A stretch of 57,742 nucleotides of DNA from UBA7359 sp964523895. Lineage in GTDB: Bacteria; Pseudomonadota; Gammaproteobacteria; Eutrophobiales; Eutrophobiaceae. A program made the position numbers and the translations under genes. Below are positions 35,244 to 42,704 of the stretch, one piece after another (position 1 is the first letter of the stretch; every line of letters begins with the position of its first letter). Where the stretch lies: positions 1-57,742 of the forward strand of contig CAZGBJ010000016.1 of NCBI GenBank assembly GCA_964523895.1, written 5' to 3'. The notes below the pieces were generated by a model. The model did no database searches, was not told where the DNA came from, and saw only the letters and a program-made list of their open reading frames with translations.

Positions 35244-35652
35244 AAAAATAGTCAACTTATCCGAGAATAAAGAGCGAGCTGCTGCACGGGAGTTAGCTGT
35301 AGCACAAAAAATATTAAGTGATTATAAAAGTCGATTAAATCAGTTAGAGAATTATCGACAGGAATATACTGATTATCTAAAACCTGGTGGTAAGGCGCAA
35401 TCTGTAAAAATGATATGTGAACATCAGGCATTTATTTCTCAAATTGATGAAGGCATTCGTTTGTTAAAAGAACAAATAGACATACAGGAAACTATGAATT
35501 CGCGTGAACGGGATAATTGGATAAAAGAAAAAAGACAATTGGATACGATGGAAAATATCTTTGATCGGTTTTATAAAACGGAACAAAAAATCGTAGCGCT
35601 ACGCGAGCAAAATCATCTAGATGAACTCAACCAAAGAAGCGTGAAACGTTAA
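35221..35652 (+). CDS. fliJ: Flagellar export stalk protein FliJ
   Basis: A 143-residue coiled-coil protein (TRSQRIKKIVNLSENKERAA and ENYRQEYTDYL). The ATG at 35221 is preferred over 35212 because AGG lies nine bases upstream. It overlaps fliI by 23 bases. FliJ is the central stalk between the FliI ring and FlhA. The helical pattern continues to the end, ALREQNHLDELNQRS. Confidence 0.92.
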   Translation: MTRSQRIKKIVNLSENKERAAARELAVAQKILSDYKSRLNQLENYRQEYTDYLKPGGKAQSVKMICEHQAFISQIDEGIRLLKEQIDIQETMNSRERDNWIKEKRQLDTMENIFDRFYKTEQKIVALREQNHLDELNQRSVKR

Positions 35653-35666
35653 ACGCTGCACGTATC

Positions 35667-35682
35667 TGGCATATCGATTGCA
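35667..35682 (+). promoter_or_regulatory. Sigma-54 promoter of fliK
   Basis: TGGCATATCGATTGCA has GG and GC ten bases apart. The transcript would begin near 35694, 29 bases before the fliK TTG start. It lies just behind a GTGAAACG-type motif at 35641. Confidence 0.82.
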
Positions 35683-35722
35683 ATAATCAACTCAACAATA
35701 CGTTGGTTTACAGGAAAAACAA

Positions 35723-36886
35723 TTGAATCCAGCACTTTCAACAAGTTTATTAAAGTCAGGAAATAGTATTGAAAACAATGCTTTAGCTCCTCCTGCTGGT
35801 GACAGCGAGGCGCTGTCAGATGATGTGTTTGCAGCTAAATTTTCATCGGCTATAGAGGATATTTCGGCGGCAGACGGCAAACTTAAGCCGCTAGACCTTG
35901 CCACCCTGAAACAGCTTGGAATTCAACAGCTTACGGAATTAGAAGAACTTAGCGGTGTACCATTACCATCCCAATTGCTATCTGAAGCTATTGAGTCACA
36001 AGAGAAACAAACATTACTTGCTAGTAGTCCATTTTTTCAAACCGGTGATTCGATAGAAGCAGCTAATTTATTTGCTAATCCGGGTTCAATCACATCATTA
36101 AAAGCAAATATGATTGCGGATGATTTTGCGGAAAATAATGTATTTAATAATCTAACTGCTAAATCAACTTCATTAACTGGAATACTAACTACAGATCTTA
36201 TTCAGCAATTATCGCTTAAGAAAGAATCAGGTTTGTCTCAGATATCGAGTGACATTGATTTTTCTCAATTTATAAAAGAATTAAAAACAAAAGATGCAGA
36301 TATAAGTTTAATACAAACAAATAAACAAGAAATAAATGCAACAAAAATAGTTGATCAATTGGCAAGCATGGATAAACCAATTAATGCAATTAACCCTGCT
36401 GTTAATCATTCTCTAAAAACTTACTCAAATCTTGACCCATCCGCAGCGATATTGAATCGTATTGAAGTTCCTGTCACTCAGTCAGGTTGGGGTGAAGCGG
36501 TAGGAAACCGTTTGATGATGATGGTACATGGTAAAATGCAGTCAGCAAATATACATCTTAATCCTGCTGAATTAGGCCCTATTGAAATACGTGTTAGTGT
36601 AAATCAGGAACAGGCTAGTGTTCATTTTATTTCAAATCATTCAGTTGTGCGAGAAGCGATCGCAGATGCATTTCCTCACTTAAAGGAAATGTTTATGCAA
36701 AATGGCTTAAGCCTTACTGATGCAGATGTATCACAACAATCCGCACAACAAGATAGTCAGAATTCAACAGAGCAAAATAATACTGCAACGGTATCCACTG
36801 AAGAATCATTGGAAACCGTGGACGCCCATATGGAAAATACAAATGAAAATATGATAGACATTGGTCTTATAGATCATTACGTCTAA
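35723..36886 (+). CDS. fliK: Hook-length control protein FliK
   Basis: A 387-residue protein starting at TTG with AGGA eight bases upstream. The N-terminal two-thirds is low-complexity and export-competent. The conserved C-terminal domain begins GWGEAVGNRLMMMVHGKMQS, then ANIHLNPAELGPIEIRVSV. It includes HSVVREAIADAFPHLKEMF and a disordered Gln/Asn-rich tail. FliK measures the hook and triggers the FlhB specificity switch. Confidence 0.93.
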   Translation: MNPALSTSLLKSGNSIENNALAPPAGDSEALSDDVFAAKFSSAIEDISAADGKLKPLDLATLKQLGIQQLTELEELSGVPLPSQLLSEAIESQEKQTLLASSPFFQTGDSIEAANLFANPGSITSLKANMIADDFAENNVFNNLTAKSTSLTGILTTDLIQQLSLKKESGLSQISSDIDFSQFIKELKTKDADISLIQTNKQEINATKIVDQLASMDKPINAINPAVNHSLKTYSNLDPSAAILNRIEVPVTQSGWGEAVGNRLMMMVHGKMQSANIHLNPAELGPIEIRVSVNQEQASVHFISNHSVVREAIADAFPHLKEMFMQNGLSLTDADVSQQSAQQDSQNSTEQNNTATVSTEESLETVDAHMENTNENMIDIGLIDHYV

Positions 36887-36916
36887 ACTCATAAAATTAT
36901 TTTATCGTTTCGTCTT

Positions 36917-37027
36917 AGCCACAGAGTTCACAGAGAACAGTATTAATTATTAAAACAGGGTGGCATTTTAATTATTATTTAGTCTTATTTTTTTCTTGTC
37001 TCTGTGTGCTCAGTGTTCTCTGTGGCT
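36917..37027. repeat. GCCACAGAG inverted-repeat element, copy 3
   Basis: AGCCACAGAG at 36917-36926 is repeated exactly in inverse at 37018-37027. Inner repeats of CACAGAGAACAG and GTGCTCAGTGTTCTC extend the arms. The AT-rich centre holds no gene. It begins 30 bases after the fliK stop and lies upstream of the fliL promoter. Confidence 0.75.
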
Positions 37028-37131
37028 GTTCAATATACCCCTAAATTCATATCAATTTAGTCAACGTCAATTGATTGACAACGTTTTTTCTCCGCACGTA
37101 TAAGCTATTGATTTTAAAAATAAAATACTAA

Positions 37132-37147
37132 TGGCATAGGCTTTGCT
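37132..37147 (+). promoter_or_regulatory. Sigma-54 promoter of the fliLMNOPQR-flhB operon
   Basis: TGGCATAGGCTTTGCT with GG-N10-GC spacing. It lies 33 bases before the fliL ATG and is nearly the same as the fleS site. Confidence 0.87.
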
Positions 37148-37180
37148 AAATGATTAATACAACTTAAACGGAGAATAAAT

Positions 37181-37726
37181 ATGGCTGAAGGAGATGATGC
37201 TGAGAATGGTGAAGGAGAGGAAGAACAGCAAGAGGGTGGAAAGAAAAAATCACCCTTAAAGTTGATCATTATTGTCGTTGTTGTACTTCTTATTGCTGGC
37301 GGCGCTGGTGCTTTTTTCATGATGGGTGATAAAGGCGAAGATGCGGCAGCAAGCGAATCTAAAGAAGTTGCAGAGGGTGAAGAAGGTGAAGCATCTGATG
37401 CCATGGCAGAAGCGCATTACTTTTCTCTCGACCCACCCTTTATCGTGAATTTTACTGGTAAAAGTCGTGCTAGATTTTTACAAGTTAGCATTGAAGGGAT
37501 GACCAGAGATTCAACAGTGAAGGAAAGTATTACTAAACATTTTCCACAAGTTAGAAATAACCTTGTCTTATTGTTGAGCAGTAAAACCTATGACGAATTA
37601 AATAGTCCGGAGGGTAAGGCGGGCTTGCGTAAACAAGTATTAAAAGAAGTGCAAAAAGTACTTGAGGCAGAAACAGGTAAGGAAGGTATTGAAGATGTGT
37701 ATTTTACCAGTTTTGTTATGCAATAA
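37181..37726 (+). CDS. fliL: Flagellar basal body protein FliL
   Basis: A 181-residue single-pass membrane protein. The acidic N-terminus (GEGEEEQQEGG) is followed by a membrane helix (about 27-47, LIIIVVVVLLIAGGAGAFF). The periplasmic stomatin-like domain has YFSLDPPFIVNFTGK and RARFLQVSIEGMTRD. It ends FTSFVMQ. FliL surrounds the stator and supports torque. AACGGAGAA precedes the ATG. Confidence 0.94.
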   Translation: MAEGDDAENGEGEEEQQEGGKKKSPLKLIIIVVVVLLIAGGAGAFFMMGDKGEDAAASESKEVAEGEEGEASDAMAEAHYFSLDPPFIVNFTGKSRARFLQVSIEGMTRDSTVKESITKHFPQVRNNLVLLLSSKTYDELNSPEGKAGLRKQVLKEVQKVLEAETGKEGIEDVYFTSFVMQ

Positions 37727-37746
37727 GCTGATAGTGAATATAAATT

Positions 37747-38775
37747 ATGGCTGAAGATATTTTATCGCAAGACGAGATTGATGCTTTATTAACAGGTGTT
37801 GATGGTGGCGAAGTTGAAACAGAGGATGATGACATCCTCGAAGATGGAGAAGCGCGGTCATATGATTTTAGTAGTCAGGATCGAATTGTTCGCGGTCGTA
37901 TGCCAACACTTGAAATGGTTAATGAGCGTTTTGCAAGAAATTTTCGAATAACACTTTTTAATTTTCTTCGTCGTTCACCAAGCATATCAGTCGATGGTGT
38001 ACAAATGACAAAGTTTGGCGAATATATTCATAGCTTATTTATGCCATCAAGTCTTAATCTGATAAAGGCGAGACCTTTACGTGGAACTGCCTTATTCGTG
38101 TTAAATCCAAAACTGGTTTATTCGATAGTTGATTCTTTTTTTGGTGGTGATGGGAGATTTCATACAAAGATAGAGGGTCGTGATTTTACCAGTACTGAAA
38201 TGCAGGTTGTTAATAATATTTTAGAAAAAATTTTTATCGATCTTAAAGAAGCATGGGCTCCTGTTATGGATATTGAATTTGAGCATGTCGGTTCAGAAGT
38301 TAATCCGCATTTTGCAAATATTGTCACTCCTAGTGAAGTTGTCGTTGTCTCAACGATACATGTCGAGCTGGATAATGGTGGCGGCGATATACATTTAACT
38401 ATGCCATATTCAATGCTTGAACCCATACGAGAACAACTTGATGCCGGTGTTCAAAGTGATTCGTCTGATATCGATCAAAGGTGGATCAATTCACTGAGGG
38501 AAGAAATAAAAAGTGCCCCAGTGGAAATCTCCAGTACATTAACCAAAACAAACATTTCATTACGTGAACTAAATAATCTAAAAGTCGGCGATGTGATTCC
38601 AGTGGATGTACCTGATTTTGTTACTGCCGAAATAGAAGGTGTTCCCGTATTTCGTGGCCAGTATGGGCTTTCCAGAGGAAACCGGGCGTTAAAGGTTGTC
38701 GAAATGATTCGTCATGACAATGAACCAAGCGCAATTAAATATTTACAGGAGCAAACTAATGACGGAAGAAACTAG
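37747..38775 (+). CDS. fliM: Flagellar motor switch protein FliM
   Basis: A 342-residue switch protein. The extreme N-terminus LSQDEIDALLTGV is the CheY-P-binding helix. The middle CheC-like domain has RGRMPTLEMVNERFARNFRI and FFGGDGRFHTKIEGRDFT. The C-terminal SpoA domain has LRELNNLKVGDVIPVDVPD. It sets rotation direction. fliN begins inside its last codons. Confidence 0.96.
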   Translation: MAEDILSQDEIDALLTGVDGGEVETEDDDILEDGEARSYDFSSQDRIVRGRMPTLEMVNERFARNFRITLFNFLRRSPSISVDGVQMTKFGEYIHSLFMPSSLNLIKARPLRGTALFVLNPKLVYSIVDSFFGGDGRFHTKIEGRDFTSTEMQVVNNILEKIFIDLKEAWAPVMDIEFEHVGSEVNPHFANIVTPSEVVVVSTIHVELDNGGGDIHLTMPYSMLEPIREQLDAGVQSDSSDIDQRWINSLREEIKSAPVEISSTLTKTNISLRELNNLKVGDVIPVDVPDFVTAEIEGVPVFRGQYGLSRGNRALKVVEMIRHDNEPSAIKYLQEQTNDGRN

Positions 38776-39181
38776 TACAGCTGAAGATGATGTCGGTGAT
38801 GATTGGGCAGAAGCCATGTCTGAGCAGGGTGCATCAGAGTCAGCTGAAAATAATGCAAACAGTGAATTGCCGGAAGCACCATTACAAAATTTACAAGCAG
38901 ATAATTCAGCTAACGGTGAAACGGCAAAGCTGGAAGCAATACTGGACATCCCTGTTTCCTTATCTGTTGAAATTGGACAAACCAAAATCAGTATTAGAAA
39001 TTTACTACAATTGAATCAGGGTTCTGTTGTTGAACTGGAACGTCTTGCCGGGGAGCCACTTGATGTAAAGGTTAACAGTACATTGGTAGCACACGGTGAA
39101 GTCGTTGTGGTTAATGAAAAGTACGGTATACGACTAACTGACATTGTGAGTACACATGAACGTGTTAAAAAATTACAGTGA
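38759..39181 (+). CDS. fliN: Flagellar motor switch protein FliN
   Basis: About 140 residues from the ATG at 38759, preceded by AGGAG at eight bases; an earlier in-frame start lies deep inside fliM and is not used. An acidic N-terminal linker leads to the SpoA domain, ILDIPVSLSVEIGQTKISI and LLQLNQGSVVELERLAGEPL. LVAHGEVVVVNEKYGIRL then IV ends it. It forms the C-ring base and docks FliH. It overlaps fliM by 17 bases. Confidence 0.94.
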   Translation: MTEETSTAEDDVGDDWAEAMSEQGASESAENNANSELPEAPLQNLQADNSANGETAKLEAILDIPVSLSVEIGQTKISIRNLLQLNQGSVVELERLAGEPLDVKVNSTLVAHGEVVVVNEKYGIRLTDIVSTHERVKKLQ

Positions 39182-39572
39182 TTTATGTTCGGCGTACAGT
39201 TTGTTCCGTACAGGAAAACAATATTTTTTCATAATTTTGTTGTTTTGTGTTTGTGTTAACGTAGGTGCCGCTGAACAGCCGCTAACTTCTTCAGTTGGAA
39301 TTGATACTTTAGATTATTTTAAAGCGCTATTAGGACTGGTATTTGTTATAGCATTATTTTTGCTTAGTACTTTCCTGTTTAAACGTTTTGCTAATGTTTC
39401 TATGACGGGTCGTGGACAAATACGTCTAGTCGATGGTTTACATTTAAGCAATCGCGAACGTCTTGTCCTGGTCGAGCTAAAAGATAAACAGATACTACTC
39501 TCAATTACTCCAGGACAGATTAATAAACTGGACACGTTTGATGTGTCTGCAGAAGAAACAGGTAATGCGTAA
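39156..39572 (+). CDS. fliO: Flagellar export gate assembly protein FliO
   Basis: A 138-residue membrane protein. It starts within the fliN end. A hydrophobic stretch (YFFIILLFCVCVNVGAA) resembles a signal sequence. A second membrane helix (LLGLVFVIALFLLSTFLF) precedes the cytoplasmic domain with GRGQIRLVDGLHLSNRERLV. It assists assembly of the FliP ring. The exact start is uncertain. It overlaps fliP by 35 bases. Confidence 0.88.
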   Translation: MNVLKNYSDLCSAYSLFRTGKQYFFIILLFCVCVNVGAAEQPLTSSVGIDTLDYFKALLGLVFVIALFLLSTFLFKRFANVSMTGRGQIRLVDGLHLSNRERLVLVELKDKQILLSITPGQINKLDTFDVSAEETGNA

Positions 39573-40299
39573 TTTATTTTTTCTTATATTACTTTTCCCT
39601 GGTCTGGCATACGCTCAACCGGGGCTGGATGTTTTATCAGTTATAGATAATTCGAGCGGCGGTCAAACCTATAGTTTAAGTATCAAGATATTTTTCTTGA
39701 TGACTGCGCTGACATTATTGCCTGCTGCTTTATTGATGATGACTTCTTTCACAAGAATTATTATTGTTCTTGCAATATTACGCCAGGCATTGGGCACAGC
39801 TCAAACACCCAGTAGTCAGGTTCTTATTGGTCTGGCTTTATTCCTGAGCTTGTTTGTAATGACACCGGTTATTGATCAGATATATCAATCATCAATACAA
39901 CCGTATTTAAATGAACAAGTATCAGTTAATGAAGCGCTCTCACTAGCTGAAATACCAATACGTGAATTCATGTTGGCACAAACGCGTGAGACTGATATTG
40001 AATTATTTGCATCGATATCAGGCAATGGCGATATTGCGACGGAAGATGATATTCCGTTCTCATTAATTGTTCCGGCATTCGTTACCAGTGAATTAAAAAC
40101 AGCATTTCAGATTGGTTTCATCATATTTATACCATTTTTAATCATTGATCTGGTTGTCGCCAGCGTATTGATGTCGATGGGCATGATGATGTTATCACCC
40201 TTGATTATTTCATTCCCGTTCAAACTTATGCTGTTTGTACTTGTTGATGGTTGGGCTTTGATCATAGGCACATTAGCAAGCAGTTTTTATTTCGCATGA
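39538..40299 (+). CDS. fliP: Flagellar export gate protein FliP
   Basis: A 253-residue inner-membrane protein. The cleavable signal LFFLILLFPGLAYA is present. FFLMTALTLLPAALLMMTSF, TRIIIVLAILRQALGTAQTP and the late IPFLIIDLVVASVLMSMGMM are the FliP family blocks. It forms the pore ring with FliQ and FliR. An ATG at 39565 would also precede the signal peptide closely; the annotated start is one of two possibilities. It overlaps fliQ by ATGA. Confidence 0.95.
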   Translation: MMCLQKKQVMRNLFFLILLFPGLAYAQPGLDVLSVIDNSSGGQTYSLSIKIFFLMTALTLLPAALLMMTSFTRIIIVLAILRQALGTAQTPSSQVLIGLALFLSLFVMTPVIDQIYQSSIQPYLNEQVSVNEALSLAEIPIREFMLAQTRETDIELFASISGNGDIATEDDIPFSLIVPAFVTSELKTAFQIGFIIFIPFLIIDLVVASVLMSMGMMMLSPLIISFPFKLMLFVLVDGWALIIGTLASSFYFA

Positions 40300-40565
40300 C
40301 ACCGGAAATAATTATTCAGATCGGGCAGCAGGCATTATTTCATCTGACGATATTGTTGCTGGTCATGTTGGTTCCGGCATTAATCGTTGGTGTATTAATA
40401 AGTATGTTTCAGGCAGCGACACAGATTAATGAAATGACGTTGAGTTTTATACCTAAATTATTAATTACTTTATTAGTGTTAGTTGTGGCTGGACCATGGA
40501 TGCTGAGTTTAATAACGGAATACACTTTGAAGCTATTTGAAAATATTCCAGGTTTGATCGGTTGA
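40296..40565 (+). CDS. fliQ: Flagellar export gate protein FliQ
   Basis: An 89-residue two-helix membrane protein starting MTPEIIIQIGQQALFHLTIL. Its core is VGVLISMFQAATQINEMTLS followed by FIPKLLITLLVLVVAGPWML. The ATG overlaps the fliP stop as ATGA, so the longer frame from 40251 is rejected. It completes the FliP5Q4R1 gate. Confidence 0.95.
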   Translation: MTPEIIIQIGQQALFHLTILLLVMLVPALIVGVLISMFQAATQINEMTLSFIPKLLITLLVLVVAGPWMLSLITEYTLKLFENIPGLIG

Positions 40566-40584
40566 ATACATTAGAAAATAAAAA

Positions 40585-41361
40585 ATGCTCACAATTACAA
40601 CAAATGAAATGATGCAACTGGTGCATATGTGGTTATGGCCTTTTTTTCGCATTGCTGGATTATTGATGACTGCTCCGGTAATTGGGACGCGAACGGTTCC
40701 TGGACGTATCCGTATTGTTATGGCTATAGCAATAACCGCTGTTATTTTTCCAGTTCTTCCACAAATTCCAGAAGTTGATCCTGTTTCAGCCAAAGGGCTT
40801 TTAATCTCACTGCAACAAGTTATAACAGGTGTTGCAATGGGATTGAGTATGCGAGTTGTATTCATTGCTCTCGAAGTAGCCGGTCAGGCTATTGGTCAAC
40901 TAATGGGGTTAATGCTGGCCTCAATGGTTGATCCAACCAATGGTAATCAAGTGCCTATTATCGGACAGTTTTATCTTTTATTAGCAACATTATTATTTAT
41001 TACTGTCGATGGACACTTAATCATGATTCGTGTTTTGGCGGAAAGTTTTCATAGTATGCCGATTGGATCAATTGGAATTTCAACTAATAGTGCATGGGAA
41101 TTTGTTACTTGGATTGGAACTATTCTTAGAACGGCGGTCTTGATTGCATTACCTGCCATTGTTTCTTTATTGATTGTAAATTTATCTTTTGGTGTTATGA
41201 CACGTTCCGCACCACAGTTGAATATATTTGCTGTCGGTTTTCCGATAATGATTATTCTTGGTGTGCTTATTATTTTCTTTAATTTAAGTAGTTTCGTTCC
41301 ACACATGATACACCTATTTGACGAGGGTGCTTTGATGATGTTGAAGATGGTGAGTCCTTAA
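40585..41361 (+). CDS. fliR: Flagellar export gate protein FliR
   Basis: A 258-residue multi-span membrane protein. It begins with WLWPFFRIAGLLMTAPVIGT and RTVPGRIRIVMAIAITAV. LEVAGQAIGQLMGLMLASMV is the family-specific central part. LNIFAVGFPIMIILGVLIIF is in the last helices. It overlaps the flhB start by one base (TAATG). It caps the helical gate and contacts FlhB. Confidence 0.95.
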   Translation: MLTITTNEMMQLVHMWLWPFFRIAGLLMTAPVIGTRTVPGRIRIVMAIAITAVIFPVLPQIPEVDPVSAKGLLISLQQVITGVAMGLSMRVVFIALEVAGQAIGQLMGLMLASMVDPTNGNQVPIIGQFYLLLATLLFITVDGHLIMIRVLAESFHSMPIGSIGISTNSAWEFVTWIGTILRTAVLIALPAIVSLLIVNLSFGVMTRSAPQLNIFAVGFPIMIILGVLIIFFNLSSFVPHMIHLFDEGALMMLKMVSP

Positions 41362-42497
41362 TGTCCAGCGAAGAAACCAGTCAGGAACGTACTGAACAGG
41401 CGACGCCAAAACGAATCGACGAAGCGCGCGAGAAAGGTCAGATATCGCGTTCCAGAGAATTAAGTACGATGGCAATTCTAATGTCTAGCGCATTGCTGTT
41501 TTTATTTATGGGCCAGCAGCTATCTATGAGTTTACAGAACTTAATGCGCGATAACTTTAGTATTGAACGAAAAAATATCTATGATGATTTATTTTTATTT
41601 AATGCTGTTGTTGACTCAGGTAGAGAGGTGTTAATTGATTTTTCACCTTTTCTGATGATGTTGTTTGTCATTGCTTTTTTTGCACCAATGATGGTAGGCG
41701 GTTGGTTATTTAGTCCGAAGGCATTGTCATTCAAATGGGATAAATTAAATCCGATCTCAGGTATAAAACGCTTGTTTAGTGCTAATAGTGTTATGGAACT
41801 GCTAAAAGCATTAGCGAAATTCGTATTAGTTGTTGGTATCGCTATTTTTTTGCTTTGGTATCACGTCTACGATTTATTAAGTATTGGTCTCAATGGACTT
41901 GAATCAGGTTTGATTGATGCAAGCGGTCTCATTATTGGTAGTTTTTTTGTTATTTGTCTGGCAACAGTAGTGATTGCTTCGGTTGATGTTCCCTTTCAAT
42001 TATGGAATCACAGTAAACAATTGAAAATGACCAAACAACAGCTCAAGGATGAGATGAAAGAGACTGAAGGCAAGCCGGAAGTGAAAGCTCAAATCAGAGC
42101 CTTACAACAGGAACTGGCAAATCGCAGAATGATGGAAGCAATACCTGATGCAGACGTCGTTATCACAAACCCGACGCATTATGCTGTTGCTTTGAGTTAT
42201 AAACCGGATGAAATGGCGACACCAAAATTGGTGGCAAAGGGAGCAGATCTTGTTGCCGAACGAATTAGGAATGTGGCCAATGAACATAATGTATTGATCC
42301 TTCCTTCTCCCATGTTAGCCCGTGCATTGTATTTTAGTACTAAGGTCAATCAGGAAATTCCTGCAGGCTTATATTTGGCAGTGGCACAAGTTCTTGCCTA
42401 TGTATTCCAGTTACGTGAGACGGTTAATGTTTTCGGATCAGGAAAACCAAAACCACCAACAGACTTACCTATTCCGGAAGAATTTCAACATGATTAA
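41361..42497 (+). CDS. flhB: Flagellar export substrate-specificity protein FlhB
   Basis: A 378-residue protein. Its cytoplasmic N-terminus reads QERTEQATPKRIDEAREKGQ. Four membrane helices follow. The cytoplasmic domain has the autocleavage motif NPTH at about residue 270 (VVITNPTHYAVAL), cut between Asn and Pro. This cleavage, with FliK, switches export from hook to filament. A 207-base gap to flhA follows. Confidence 0.96.
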   Translation: MSSEETSQERTEQATPKRIDEAREKGQISRSRELSTMAILMSSALLFLFMGQQLSMSLQNLMRDNFSIERKNIYDDLFLFNAVVDSGREVLIDFSPFLMMLFVIAFFAPMMVGGWLFSPKALSFKWDKLNPISGIKRLFSANSVMELLKALAKFVLVVGIAIFLLWYHVYDLLSIGLNGLESGLIDASGLIIGSFFVICLATVVIASVDVPFQLWNHSKQLKMTKQQLKDEMKETEGKPEVKAQIRALQQELANRRMMEAIPDADVVITNPTHYAVALSYKPDEMATPKLVAKGADLVAERIRNVANEHNVLILPSPMLARALYFSTKVNQEIPAGLYLAVAQVLAYVFQLRETVNVFGSGKPKPPTDLPIPEEFQHD

Positions 42498-42531
42498 ACA
42501 GGAGTCAGTAGTCAGGAGTCAGGAGACAGGT
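42498..42531. repeat. Short direct repeats of GGAGTCAG/AGTCAGGAG ahead of flhA
   Basis: CAGGAGTCAGTAGTCAGGAG continues into TCAGGAGACAGG, several copies of a CAGGAGTCAG-type unit immediately after the flhB stop. The remaining part of the 207-base spacer (42532-42704) holds AT-rich DNA. I see no sigma-54 site and no gene I can support there. Confidence 0.55.
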
Positions 42532-42704
42532 ACGAGATACACTTATAATATTCTGAATATGTATTTCCGGGTATCACCGGCATATGCTTCTAATTTTATC
42601 TTTCACAGCATAGCTCTTTTTGTTTGCAGCTTCACTACACTATTTTTTTTCTTAATCAATGCTGAATTCAGGCTGCTTTTTCCTGATTTCTTATCCAAAT
42701 AGTT

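Noticed and set aside
42322..42702. 126-codon frame between flhB and flhA
   Set aside because: Most of it is the flhB end read in another frame; the remainder is AT-rich spacer with direct repeats.
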